Counted from the stretch's first letter, positions 24,730 through 35,360 are shown. The stretch is DNA of 64,000 bases from JAGRCP01 sp942490705 (GCA_942490705.1 CALNXY010000013.1:786679-850678), one strand, 5' to 3'. Translations and numbers: made by a program. Notes: a model not told the origin generated them from the sequence alone.

Positions 24730-26328
24730 TCACTCCAGCTCGCTCAGATCGAGCACAAAGGGCAGGGCGCTCTCCGCCAGGCAGGCGGCGTCGGGGAAGG
24801 TCGTCGGGTCATCCACAAACGCCGCCACCAGGTCGGCTCCACACGCGTTGGCAAATGAGACGGCGTGACCGCCGCGCGGCAGCACGAGATGGCGACCGGC
24901 CGGCAGCGTCTCCGCGGCCAGATCGCCCCAGCTGGGCGGCGTCACCGGGTCGTATTCGCCCGAGAGCACCAGCACGGGCAGGTCGCTGCGCACCGGCTCG
25001 GCTTCCACCGCCGCGGCGCTGCCTGCGCCCCAGAGGCTGCAGACCTCATAGAGCTCGCCATGTTCGTCCAGGGCCAGGTCGGCCAGGATTTCGGGCGCGT
25101 TGGTCACCAGCGCGGCCGCGGCCGCCTGATCGCCAAAGACGACCTCTTCGTGGCATTCGACCGAGTAGAACATGCCCTGCGAATCGCCGATCTCTTCGAG
25201 GAACGCTTCCATCTCCTCGTCAAAGGTGATTTCTTCGTCATACGCCTCGTCTTCAAAAGCATCGTCGCCAACGGTTCCCTCCGTCACCGCAAACCAGCGC
25301 TCAAAATCGCCGTCGGCCAGACCGTCGATGGCCAGGGGCAATGCGGCGATGACCGATGTATCATAGAGGAGATCGACCAGCGTGTTGAAGACGTCCACGC
25401 CCGTGTACTCATAAATCCAATCGTCCAGCGGCGTCTCCGGGGGCAGCACGACGCCCTCTTCGTCCAGCAGCAGGGGCGCCTCTTCCAGCTCCGCCAGCGC
25501 GTCCAGGAAGCGGGCGGTCAGGTCGGGAAAGGCCTCGGCGCAGGCCGCGTCTGCGGCGCAGCCGTCGAGCAGCGCCTGGATGGCGTCGACGCTGATGCGG
25601 GCATCCTCCACGTAGCCGTTGGCATTGGGCGGATAGACGGAATCGATCACCACGCTGCGCACGCCTTCCGGGTGGTCGCGCAAGATGGTGAGGGCCAAGC
25701 GCGTGCCGTAGGAGATGCCGTAGAGGTTCCACTCGTCGATTTCCAGTATCTGGCGCAGGTCGGCGACGTCGGCTGCGCTGGCCGCGCTGTTGTAGGCGCT
25801 CAGGTCGATGCCATCATCGCGCAGGCGCTGGCGACATGCTTCGACCGCGTCCAGGCGCGTCTCGAAGTCGCCATAGTCACCGGCATCGTAGGCGTCGGTC
25901 TCTTCACAGTCGAGGCTGGGCCACGAAAAGCCGGTGCCGCGCTGGTCGAAGAGGATGATGTCGCGCGTTTCCAGTAGGGGCGATACAAGCCAGTCCTCGG
26001 GGTAGGCCAGCGCACTGCCGCCCGGCCCGCCTTCTAAATAGAGCACGGGGTCGGGCGCGGGATCGTCGCTCAGGCTGTGCAGGATGGCGACGGCAATGTC
26101 CACTGTGGGCCCGTCCGGGTTGCTGCGATCTTCCGGCGTCGTCATGTAGCCGCAGGTAATCTCTGCATCCGCGGCGATCTCAAACGGGCATTCCTCTTCG
26201 GCATACTCGATGAGATAGCCGTCGTCGCTCTCGACTGTGATCGGTTCCGGCAGCGCCGGCCGGCAGCCGGCGATCAGCAGGGCCAGCAATAGCCACCCTA
26301 TGCTTTGTATCTGCGTCCAACGCGTCAT
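24730..26328 (-). CDS. alpha/beta-hydrolase lipoprotein, TAP-like (tripeptidyl aminopeptidase type)
   Basis: 532 residues with a lipoprotein signal (LLLALLIAGC). Order of motifs: LYLEGGPGGSALA (oxyanion region HGGPG-like), IILFDQRGTGFSWPSL, the nucleophile elbow YGISYGTRLAL, a helical cap of ~250 residues rich in Asp and Glu, then the TAP-like C-terminal domain with LVLSGEYDPVTPP (catalytic Asp) and PRGGHAVSF (catalytic His). This is the MEROPS S33 / SlpD-like layout of exported aminopeptidases. ATG 26328 has AGGAG seven bases upstream; the longer form from 26352 is unlikely. The strongly acidic cap is notable. It probably works outside the membrane on peptides. Confidence 0.92.
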   Translation of the reverse strand: MTRWTQIQSIGWLLLALLIAGCRPALPEPITVESDDGYLIEYAEEECPFEIAADAEITCGYMTTPEDRSNPDGPTVDIAVAILHSLSDDPAPDPVLYLEGGPGGSALAYPEDWLVSPLLETRDIILFDQRGTGFSWPSLDCEETDAYDAGDYGDFETRLDAVEACRQRLRDDGIDLSAYNSAASAADVADLRQILEIDEWNLYGISYGTRLALTILRDHPEGVRSVVIDSVYPPNANGYVEDARISVDAIQALLDGCAADAACAEAFPDLTARFLDALAELEEAPLLLDEEGVVLPPETPLDDWIYEYTGVDVFNTLVDLLYDTSVIAALPLAIDGLADGDFERWFAVTEGTVGDDAFEDEAYDEEITFDEEMEAFLEEIGDSQGMFYSVECHEEVVFGDQAAAAALVTNAPEILADLALDEHGELYEVCSLWGAGSAAAVEAEPVRSDLPVLVLSGEYDPVTPPSWGDLAAETLPAGRHLVLPRGGHAVSFANACGADLVAAFVDDPTTFPDAACLAESALPFVLDLSELE

Positions 26329-26430
26329 GCGCTTGCTCCTTGTACGGGCCATCCTGTTTGCGACAATCTTGCTTACTGCGGGAGTGTAGCACCAGGCGGG
26401 AGGAAAGAAAAGACGGCATCTATTTTTGAT

Positions 26431-26472
26431 GGGCCGCGGATCAGCGCTGATCTGGCGGATATCAGCGGATCA
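26431..26472. repeat. half copy of the family A repeat
   Basis: GGCCGCGGATCAGCGCTGAT and GGCGGATATCAGCGGATC resemble the left half of family A; the mirror half is absent. Confidence 0.5.
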
Positions 26473-26582
26473 ATCTTGAACTTTCTGCGACGGTCTGCCC
26501 CACCCTGCTCCAGCCGATCTTACCATTGCCCACAATTTGACAGCGAAGGCGCGTTGGGACAATTGGGGCGTTCGCGCGCAAT

Positions 26583-26705
26583 CCCGCCGGGCATGAATGC
26601 CCTTGCTGGCAGGGTGCGCCCCATGAAGTGGGGCTTTTCTATCAACGACCCAGCCCCACTTGATGGGGCGGCGCGCTTGAGCCCACGGCATTCATGCCTG
26701 GGCGG
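26583..26705. repeat. family F palindrome with a nested second hairpin
   Basis: The ends CCCGCCGGGCATGAATGCCC and GGCATTCATGCCTGGGCGG match the simple copy at 19471-19535 (opposite orientation). Between them an extra hairpin is inserted, GCCCCATGAAGTGGGGCT with its near-perfect complement AGCCCCACTTGATGGGGC. The whole of 26329-26791 has repeats but no gene. Confidence 0.7.
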
Positions 26706-26791
26706 TTGCCATGGCGTCCGGTGCGAGGCGAACGGGAGCACAAACCTGCCCCGATCTGAAATGCACCCCGATATGAAATATGAAATGCCGG

Positions 26792-26821
26792 TTGACAATG
26801 AGCGCCGCAATCGGCCATAAT
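26792..26821 (+). promoter_or_regulatory. promoter of the formate dehydrogenase operon
   Basis: TTGACA (26792-26797), an 18-base spacer and CATAAT (26816-26821), about 100 bases before the first gene. The -35 is perfect consensus. Confidence 0.68.
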
Positions 26822-26921
26822 GGGCGGCCCGCACCGTTGGCGCTAATCGCCACATTGATCCCCCGCCAACCGTGCTGCTGTACGCAATAGTTCAACGTCA
26901 GCAACGAAAGGGTTTGCTGCT

Positions 26922-28582
<1,661 letters not shown>

Positions 28583-28586
<4 letters not shown>

Positions 28587-29854
28587 CGAACGACCTCCTT
28601 TCTCTCTCTCATGCTCACGAGCTTGATCGCAGCGATCCGCTGGCGCGCTTTCGCGATCGCTTTGTCGTGACCAATCCCGAGTTGATCTATCTGGATGGCA
28701 ATTCGTTGGGGCGGCTGCCCAAGGCGACGGTCGCGCTCCTGCGCGATGGCGTGGAGCGCCAGTGGGGCGAGCGGCTGATCCGCGGCTGGAACGACGGCTG
28801 GATGGAGCTAAGCCAGCAGATCGGTGACAAGATCGGCCAGCTGATTGGCGCACAGCCGGGTGAGGTCATTCTGGCGGATTCGACATCGACCAATCTCTAC
28901 AAGCTAGCCTCTGCCGCGCTCCAGGCCCGACCGGGGCGAAGCAAGATTGTCACCGATGATCTCAACTTTCCCTCGGATCTCTACGTTTTGCAGGGCATCT
29001 GCGCGCAGGCATCCGAACCTCGCCGCCTGGAAGTCATTGCTTCGGCCGATGGCATCCACGGCCCCGTCGACGCGCTGCTGGACGCCATCGACGAGAATAC
29101 GGCCCTGGTTGCCCTGACCCATGCGGTTTTCAAGAGTTCGTACGTCTACGACATGGCCGCGATCACGGCCCGCGCCCATGAGGTCGGGGCGCTGGCGCTC
29201 TGGGATCTGAGCCATGCGGTCGGATCCGTACCCATCGATCTGACCGCGGCCCATGCGGATCTGGCCGTGGGCTGCACCTACAAGTATCTCAACGGCGGAC
29301 CGGGGGCGCCGGCCCTTCTCTACGTGCGTGAGGAGTTGCAGGCGGACCTGACCAATCCGATTCAGGGCTGGATGGGGCAGGCTGAGCTGTTCGATTTTGG
29401 GCTCACCTATCAGCCTGCGCCCGGCATCCTTCACTTTCTGACCGGCACACCGCCCGTGCTTTCCGTCAGCGCGGTCGAGCCGGGCGTCGACCTGCTGCTG
29501 GAGGCCGGCATGGACGCGGTGCGCGCCAAGTCCGTGGCCCAGAGTGAGTGTCTGATTGCGCTATGGGAAACAAAGCTGGCGCCCCTAGGCTTCACGCTGA
29601 AGTCTCCCCGCGATCCGGCGCAGCGCGGCTCCCACGTGTCGCTGGGCCATGCCGAGGGCTGGCGCATCGCTCAGACGTTGATCAACGATCTGCATGTTCT
29701 GCCCGATTTTCGCAAGCCGGACAACATTCGCCTGGGCATCGCCCCACTCTATAATTCCTATGGTGAGATTTACGAAGCGGTGGCGCGCCTGGAGCAGACA
29801 GTGGTCGAGCGTCTGTACGAGCGGCACAGTCCGCACATGGCCACGGTGACCTGA
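28583..29854 (+). CDS. kynU: kynureninase
   Basis: 423 residues, the normal length of this PLP enzyme, which splits kynurenine to anthranilate and alanine (or 3-hydroxykynurenine to 3-hydroxyanthranilate). Family blocks: LIYLDGNSLGRLP, DSTSTNLYKLASAAL, DDLNFPSDLYVLQGI, WDLSHAVGSVPIDL, then the PLP lysine in GCTYKYLNGGPGAPA, and the C-terminal GSHVSLGH. The ATG overlaps the stop of the NuoEF-like gene (ATGA), placing it inside the formate dehydrogenase transcript. A possible link: kynurenine formamidase, one step earlier, releases formate. No formamidase or tryptophan dioxygenase is seen in the window. Confidence 0.93.
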
Positions 29855-29861
29855 GCAACCA

Positions 29862-30713
29862 ATGGCGAATCTTACTGTGCTGGCGCCGCTCAGCATCATC
29901 TTTGGGCTGGTGTCAGCGATTTCGTGGGGGACGGGCGACTTCTGCGGCGGGCTGGCGACCAAGCGGAGCCCCGGCCTGCGCATCGTCATGGTGACGGAAT
30001 TCGTCGGCGCGGCGGTGTTGATTGCCCTGGCCCTGGCGGTGGGAGAAGCGGCGCCCACCGGCGCCAGCTTCCTCTTTGCGATTGGCGCGGGATTGGCCGG
30101 TGTCGTCGGGTTGGGGGCGCTCTATCAGGGCCTCGCCGCTGGACAGATGGGCGTGATCGCGCCCCTGTCGGCAATCGTTGGCGGCGTGGTGCCCATCGTG
30201 GTCGGGCTGGCGACGGAGGGCGCGCCCAGCCCCGTGCAGCTGCTTGGCTTTGGCGTTGCGCTGCTGGCCGTCTGGCTGCTGGCCGCCGCCGGCGAATTCC
30301 GCCCCAGTCGGCGGGAATTGCTGCTGGCGGTGGTGGCCGGCCTGGGCTTCGGCTTCTACTTCGTGCTGATCGCCTACGCCAGTGATGGCGGTCTCTTCTG
30401 GAATCTGAGCGCGGCCCGGGTGGTGGCCGGCCTTGCCCTGCTGGCGCTGCTGTTGATCACACGCCAGCCGCTCTGGCCCACACGATCAGCGTGGGGGCTG
30501 ACCACGGGCGCAGGCGTGGCCGATGCCGGCGGCAATCTCTTTTTTGCCCTGGCCGCGCAGGCCGGACGCCTGGACGTAGCCGCCGTGCTCTCGTCGCTCT
30601 ATCCCGGCATGACCGTGCTGCTGGCACGGCTTGTGCTAGACGAGCGCCTGACCCGGGCGCAGATCACCGGTGTCGTGGCTGCGCTGGTCGCGGTGATGCT
30701 GATTGCGCTGTAA
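29862..30713 (+). CDS. EamA/DMT-superfamily transporter
   Basis: 283 residues with ten predicted membrane helices in two homologous halves of five, the standard drug/metabolite transporter arrangement. The first half opens with LSIIFGLVSAISWGTGDFCGGLATKR and the second ends with the characteristic VLLARLVLDERLTRAQITG followed by a last helix (VVAALVAVMLIAL). It starts seven bases after kynureninase in the same operon, so export of anthranilate, alanine or another metabolite is possible, but the substrate cannot be read from the sequence. No clear ribosome site; coupling is likely. Confidence 0.9.
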   Translation: MANLTVLAPLSIIFGLVSAISWGTGDFCGGLATKRSPGLRIVMVTEFVGAAVLIALALAVGEAAPTGASFLFAIGAGLAGVVGLGALYQGLAAGQMGVIAPLSAIVGGVVPIVVGLATEGAPSPVQLLGFGVALLAVWLLAAAGEFRPSRRELLLAVVAGLGFGFYFVLIAYASDGGLFWNLSAARVVAGLALLALLLITRQPLWPTRSAWGLTTGAGVADAGGNLFFALAAQAGRLDVAAVLSSLYPGMTVLLARLVLDERLTRAQITGVVAALVAVMLIAL

Positions 30714-30823
30714 TGATTGCTGCTTCATGGTACGCAACGGGGCGCATGGGGAATGCTTGGCGTACGGCACAGCCTGCATGTGAGTGTGCGGGCTAATTAG
30801 AAAAGCAACAGGGAGAGTGCTAA

Positions 30824-31507
30824 ATGACCGACGCGCATACGCCGGAACTGACCTTGCGCTTGGATGGCGAACTCGTGACGTTTGCGCTGGGCGAGACGCT
30901 CTACGAAGTCGCGCAGCGCCATGGCAAGGAGATTCCCACGCTCTGTTACGATCCGCGGCTGGAAGCCTTTGGCGCCTGTCGTCTCTGCGCGGTGGAGGTG
31001 ACGGGCGCGCGCAACCCGGTTGCCTCGTGCACAAGCCTGGCCACGCTCGACACGGAAGTCTCAACCGACAGCGCGCGGCTCCAACGCCATCGCAGGACGT
31101 TGCTGGAACTGGTGGCGTCGGAGAACGGCGGCGCGGTCGAGGTCGATCCCTTGCGCGGGTATGCGTCGCAGGAACTTGGCCAGCTCGTCGCTCACTACGA
31201 TGCGGGGACGGGTCGTTTCGCCGGCGCGCGCTCGGGCCAAAGCAAGCTGGACGACGGCAATCCCTTCATTTTGCGCGACTATGATCTCTGCATCTCCTGT
31301 TACCGCTGCGTGCGCGTCTGTGCCGAGCAGGAGGGCGATTACGCCATCAGCGTCGCCAACCGCGGCTTCCACACCCAGATCACGGTCGAATTCGACGGCG
31401 ACCTGCGCGGCTCCGCCTGCACCTTCTGCGGCCAGTGCGTCCAGACCTGCCCGACTGGGGCGCTAGGGGATCGGAAGGCGCTGCGCTTTGAAATTGTCGA
31501 TGACTAA
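30824..31507 (+). CDS. Fe-S electron-transfer subunit of formate dehydrogenase (NuoG/HoxU-like N-terminal module)
   Basis: 227 residues. A plant-type [2Fe-2S] site is formed by Cys41, Cys52, Cys55 and Cys69; two [4Fe-4S] sites follow, CISCYRCVRVC (156-166) and CTFCGQCVQTC (199-209). In NuoG, HoxU and most FdhA proteins a His-Cys3 cluster motif lies between these, but residues 85-130 here contain no Cys, so that cluster is absent. In many bacteria this module is the N-terminus of FdhA; here it is a separate gene 84 bases upstream of fdhA. It should carry electrons between the molybdopterin subunit and the NuoEF-like subunit. GGGAG precedes the ATG. Confidence 0.9.
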   Translation: MTDAHTPELTLRLDGELVTFALGETLYEVAQRHGKEIPTLCYDPRLEAFGACRLCAVEVTGARNPVASCTSLATLDTEVSTDSARLQRHRRTLLELVASENGGAVEVDPLRGYASQELGQLVAHYDAGTGRFAGARSGQSKLDDGNPFILRDYDLCISCYRCVRVCAEQEGDYAISVANRGFHTQITVEFDGDLRGSACTFCGQCVQTCPTGALGDRKALRFEIVDD

Positions 31508-31590
31508 TTGTCGATAGGCGATTGTCATTGAGCGTCCATCAACCATCGACAATTGATCACCGACAATTGACGATTTGCCGAGGAGTTTAC

Positions 31591-33651
31591 ATGATACCAA
31601 ATCCAATTACCAAGACTCGCTCCATCTGCGGCTACTGCGGCGTGGGATGTGCGGTTGACATCATGACGCGCGACGATCGCATCATCGGCATTCAACCGGC
31701 GATGGACGGACCGGCCAACGAGGGCGCGCTCTGCGTCAAGGGACAGTTTGCCTACGACTTCGTGCACCATCCGGACCGTCTGACCCAGCCGCTGGTGCGG
31801 CGTGCGGACGGTCAGCTCCACGCTACCACGTGGGACGAAGCGCTCCAGGTCGCGGCCGACGGCTTCCTGCGCGTAGTAAAAACGCATGGCGAGGAGGCCG
31901 TCTATGGCATTGCCTCGGGCCGCACGCCCAGTGAGGCCGACTATCTCATGCAGAAGTGGGTGCGGGCCAGCTTTGGCACCCACCAGATCGACAACTGCAG
32001 CCGTGCTTGACACGCCCCCACCGTCGCCGGTCTGGCGGCAGTCATCGGACGGGGCGCCATGTCCAACCCGCTCAAGGACATGGAAAAACCCGATGTGATC
32101 TTCTGCATCGGCACCAACATGACCGAGTGCCATCCGGTCGCAGCCACGCGGCTCAAGAAGGCCATCGCACGTGGGGCCAAGCTGATCGTGGCCGATCCGC
32201 GACGCATTCGCCTGGCCGAGATGGCCGACATCTATCTGCCCCTGCGCGTCGGTTCGGACACTGCGTTGCTCCTGGCCATGGCCCACGTCATCGCCCGCGA
32301 AGAGCTGATCGACGAGGAATTCGTGCGCACGCGTACCACGGGGATCGACGACCTCTTGGCGCACGTTGAGGCCTTTACGCCCGCTTGGGCCGAAACGATC
32401 ACCGGCGTGCCCGCGGCCGATATTGAGGCTGCGGCCATCCTCTATGGCAAGGCCGATCGGGGCGCGATCTTTTACACGCTGGGCATTACCGAGCACATCT
32501 GCGGTGTGGACAACGTGCAGAGCCTCTGCAACCTGGTGCTGATGACGGGCAATATCGGCCGTGAGGGCACGGGCATCAACCCCATGCGCGGCCAGAACAA
32601 CATTCAGGGCGCGGGGGACTCCGGCGCGATCCCCAACAACTATGTGGGCTTCCTGCCCGTGACCGACCCGGCCAATCAGGCCAAATTTTCGGCCGCGTAC
32701 GGACGTGCCATGAGCCTGGAAAAGGGCATCACCAAAGTGACGGCGCTGGAACGCTGCGGCGAGCAGATTTTTGCCATGCTCATTGACGGCGAAAACACCC
32801 TTGTTTCGGACCCCGACCGGGTTCACGGTGAAAAGGCGCTGCGCAGCCTGGAACACCTTGTTGTCATTGACATCTTCCTGAGTGAGACCGCCGAACTGGC
32901 CGACGTGGTGCTGCCGGCCGCGTCCTGGGGTGAGACGGACGGCCACTACACCAACACGGAACGGCGCATCCAGCGCGTGCGGCGCGCGGTTTCGCCGCCG
33001 GGCGAGGCCCAGCCGGACTGGTGGATCATCAGCCGGCTGGCCCAGCGCATGGGCGTGCCCGGCTTTGCCTATCCGTCGGCCAAGGAGGTCTTCAACGAAC
33101 TGTGCAGCCTCTCGCCCATCTACGCCGGCATCGACTGGGATCTGGCCGAGAGCGGCCAGTACCAGTGGCCCATTCCCTACCGCGGCCATCCGGGAACGCC
33201 GCGCCTGCATGAAGATGGCTTCATCAACGGATTGGGCAAGTTTGCGCTGGTCGGCTACCGCGATCCCGCAGAAGTGATTGACGACGACTTTCCCGTCTGG
33301 CTCACCACGGGCCGCCGCCTCGAGTCGTACCATACGCGTACCCAGACTGGCCGCGCGCAGGGCATTGACTATCTCCTTGCCGAAGAGACGCTGGAGATGC
33401 ATCCGGATGACGTGGCGGCCTGGGGGCTTCACGACGGCGGCTGGGCGCGCATGTCAAGCCGGCGCGGCGCGGTGGAGATCAAGATCGAAGCGACCGAACG
33501 CTCGCCCCGGGGCACGGTCTTCTGTAGCTTCGCCTTCAACGACGTCCCGGTCAACATTCTCACCGGCTCGGGCTATGACCCCATCACCCAGACCGCAGAA
33601 TTGAAGGTCTGTCCCGTGCGGATCGAAGCGCTGGCGTCAGCGCCGGCGTAA
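31591..33651 (+). CDS. fdhA: formate dehydrogenase catalytic subunit, selenocysteine-containing (Sec140 at TGA 32008-32010)
   Basis: 686 residues if the in-frame TGA at 32008-32010 is read as selenocysteine. The [4Fe-4S] motif CGYCGVGC with LCVKG opens the protein; the context DNCSRA-Sec-HAPTVAGL matches the active site of FdhF-type enzymes, where Sec or Cys ligates Mo/W and where E. coli FdhF also has Sec140. The frame continues unchanged through GRGAMSNPLKDMEKPD, MRGQNNIQGAGD and the C-terminal molybdopterin-binding domain (LTTGRRLESYHTRTQT, then GSGYDPITQTAELKVCPVRI). ATG 31591 has AGGAG at five bases. It is a MopB-family oxidoreductase oxidising formate to CO2. Nothing else in the gene is broken, which argues against a nonsense mutation. 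Annotation pipelines would split it in two. Confidence 0.95.
32008..32039 (+). promoter_or_regulatory. bacterial SECIS element after the selenocysteine codon
   Basis: After UGA, GUCGCC (32023-32028) pairs with GGCGGC (32034-32039) around the loop GGUCU (32029-32033). The loop sequence and its distance from UGA (first G at +19) are the same as in E. coli fdhF, where SelB binds this loop. Six pairs, one of them G-U. Confidence 0.9.
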
Positions 33652-33670
33652 AGGGCGTGGTTGATCTCTA

Positions 33671-33723
33671 TTGACTCGGGACTTCAAGCGCGCTACAATG
33701 TGGTCACTACTGTGATCACATTG
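33671..33723 (+). promoter_or_regulatory. toxin-antitoxin promoter with overlapping operator
   Basis: TTGACT (33671-33676), 17-base spacer, TACAAT (33694-33699). A palindrome begins inside the -10: AATGTGGTCAC (33697-33707), TACT, GTGATCACATT (33712-33722), one mismatch in 11, extended by one outer pair. The layout fits repression by the antitoxin-toxin complex. Confidence 0.8.
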
Positions 33724-33740
33724 ATTTGGGGAGATCAGAG

Positions 33741-34001
33741 ATGGAAGAGATTGGCGTGCGCGAGCTAAAAATTCATGCATCGGAGATTCTGCGCAAGGTG
33801 CGCGAAGAACGCGCATGCTATCTTGTCACCTACCGCGGGGCGCCCATGGGTGTACTCGTGCCCGTCGATGAGGATGGCGATCTGCCGGCCGATTATGCGC
33901 CCGATCCATGGGCCGAGTTGGACAGACTGGGTGAACGAATTTCGCGTCTACCCAAGCCCGAGCAAAGCCTGCTAGATGCGCTGTCTGAGATGCGACGGTA
34001 G
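33741..34001 (+). CDS. Phd/YefM-type antitoxin
   Basis: 86 residues. The N-terminal Phd fold is visible as IGVRELKIHASEILRKVRE, then YLVTYRGAPMGVLVPVDED, the usual DNA-binding half. The C-terminal half (AELDRLGERISRLPKPEQS) is the toxin-wrapping tail. ATG 33741 has GGGGAG seven bases upstream; a start 15 bases earlier has none. It precedes the PIN gene by 6 bases and lies behind a promoter overlapped by a palindrome, so it very probably represses its own operon. The module sits between fdhA and fdhD, an insertion into the formate dehydrogenase locus. Confidence 0.9.
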   Translation: MEEIGVRELKIHASEILRKVREERACYLVTYRGAPMGVLVPVDEDGDLPADYAPDPWAELDRLGERISRLPKPEQSLLDALSEMRR

Positions 34002-34007
34002 CTACCG

Positions 34008-34481
34008 ATGTCAACCGTGTATACACTGGATGCCAGCGTTTTTGTGAGCGGCTACAATGCGCACGAAGTTGCCCATGAGGAGAGCCGGCTGCTGCTGAAG
34101 CTACTGGCCCAGCAGAATGTTGCGCTGATTGAGCCGACGCTGCTCTTGCCGGAAATCGCTGCAGCAGTCGCGCGCGTTTATGGTGATGAAGCGCTGGCGC
34201 TCGATTTTGCCCGTACGATTGAACGCCTGCCGACGGCATCGTTTGTCGCATTGAACCAGTCAATTGCCCAAAGTGCGGTTGAAGTTGCCGCCCGGTATAA
34301 GGTGCGCGGCAGCGATGCCGTCTATGCGGCCGTTGCCAAGCGGTACAACGCCACGCTCGTCACCCTTGATCAGGAACAGGCTGATCGGGTTTGGGCGGTG
34401 GTTCCGGTCGGCGAGCCGAGTGATATTGTTGCGCGATTGCAGCGTGAAGATGATGAAGACGCCGCGGAAGGTAATCCTTAA
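34008..34481 (+). CDS. PIN-domain toxin (VapC-like)
   Basis: 157 residues. The PIN acidic residues are in place: Asp8 (YTLDASVF), Glu49 (LLPEIAAAV), Asp103 (GSDAVYAAVA) and Asp121 (LVTLDQEQ), which bind Mg or Mn and cut RNA (tRNA or rRNA in known VapC toxins). Length is slightly above the common ~135 because of a charged tail (REDDEDAAEGNP). It is paired with the Phd-type antitoxin 6 bases upstream and ends 3 bases before fdhD, so fdhD may be read from the toxin-antitoxin promoter. Confidence 0.92.
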   Translation: MSTVYTLDASVFVSGYNAHEVAHEESRLLLKLLAQQNVALIEPTLLLPEIAAAVARVYGDEALALDFARTIERLPTASFVALNQSIAQSAVEVAARYKVRGSDAVYAAVAKRYNATLVTLDQEQADRVWAVVPVGEPSDIVARLQREDDEDAAEGNP

Positions 34482-34484
34482 TCT

Positions 34485-35360
34485 ATGGCACGAGGCAAGC
34501 AGGCCAAGCGCATGATCCGGACGGTGGAGGGCACGCGGGTTGTCCGCAAGCGCGACCTCGTGGCCGTGGAGGAGCCACTGGAGATTCAGCTGCGCGCAGG
34601 CGGTGAACGACAGGTGGTCGCCATCACCATGCGCACGCCCGGGAATGACTATGAGCTTGCCGCGGGCTTTCTTTACACCGAGGCCATTGTCAGCGCCAAG
34701 CATGAGATTGACCACATGATCTACTGCGTCGATGGCGAGACCACGCTGCAGGAGTACAATGCATTGGCGGTTTCGCTGCGCACCGCTGCGCTGCCCGAAC
34801 TGCCCGGTCTGGATCGTCACTTCTTCACCAACAGCGCCTGTGGCGTCTGCGGGCGCACCATGCTGGATGAATTGGACGAGCGCCGGTTGCCGCCGCTGGA
34901 CGATAACCAGACCGTAGCGCCCGACGTGCTCACGACATTGCCGGCCGCGTTGCGCCAAGCGCAGCAGATCTTTGATGCAACCGGCGGCCTGCATGCCGCG
35001 GCGCTTTTTACGCAAACGGGCGAACTGCTGGCCCTGCGTGAGGATGTGGGCCGGCACAATGCCCTGGACAAGCTGATCGGCTGGGGCCTGTTGCAGGGAC
35101 GTCTGCCGCTTAGCGACAAGATTATTCTGGTTTCAGGCCGTGCATCTTATGAATTGCTCTTCAAGGCCCGCGTGGCCGGTGCGCCGATCTTTTGCGCCAT
35201 CTCCGCACCGAGCAGTCTGGCCGTCGAACTGGCGGATCGATTCGGCATAACGCTGATCGGCTTCCTGCGCGACGAGCGCTTCAACATCTACGCGGGACAC
35301 GAGCGAATCTCACGCGCTGACGCAGCCGCAGAACCCGACTTGTCAGGCGTGACAACGTAG
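34485..35360 (+). CDS. fdhD: formate dehydrogenase accessory sulfurtransferase FdhD
   Basis: 291 residues. FdhD carries sulfur from a cysteine desulfurase to the molybdenum cofactor of formate dehydrogenase, a step needed for activity. The sulfur-carrying motif is present as NSACGVCGRTMLDEL with Cys119 and Cys122; other family blocks are TPGNDYELAAGFLYTE, HAAALF, REDVGRHNALDKLIG, VSGRASYELLFK and APSSLAVELA. It begins 3 bases after the PIN toxin gene and is separated from fdhA only by the toxin-antitoxin module. Complete, no anomalies. Its presence next to fdhA supports the functional, not degraded, status of the UGA-containing enzyme. Confidence 0.96.
   Translation: MARGKQAKRMIRTVEGTRVVRKRDLVAVEEPLEIQLRAGGERQVVAITMRTPGNDYELAAGFLYTEAIVSAKHEIDHMIYCVDGETTLQEYNALAVSLRTAALPELPGLDRHFFTNSACGVCGRTMLDELDERRLPPLDDNQTVAPDVLTTLPAALRQAQQIFDATGGLHAAALFTQTGELLALREDVGRHNALDKLIGWGLLQGRLPLSDKIILVSGRASYELLFKARVAGAPIFCAISAPSSLAVELADRFGITLIGFLRDERFNIYAGHERISRADAAAEPDLSGVTT

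Noticed and set aside
31525..33432. Long minus-strand open frame opposite fdhA
   Set aside because: Antisense of a conserved gene with no domain of its own; GC-rich codon usage keeps the frame open.
31591..33651. fdhA as a pseudogene with a nonsense codon
   Set aside because: Both sides of the TGA are in one frame, every motif is intact, the codon is at the known Sec site and a SECIS hairpin follows.
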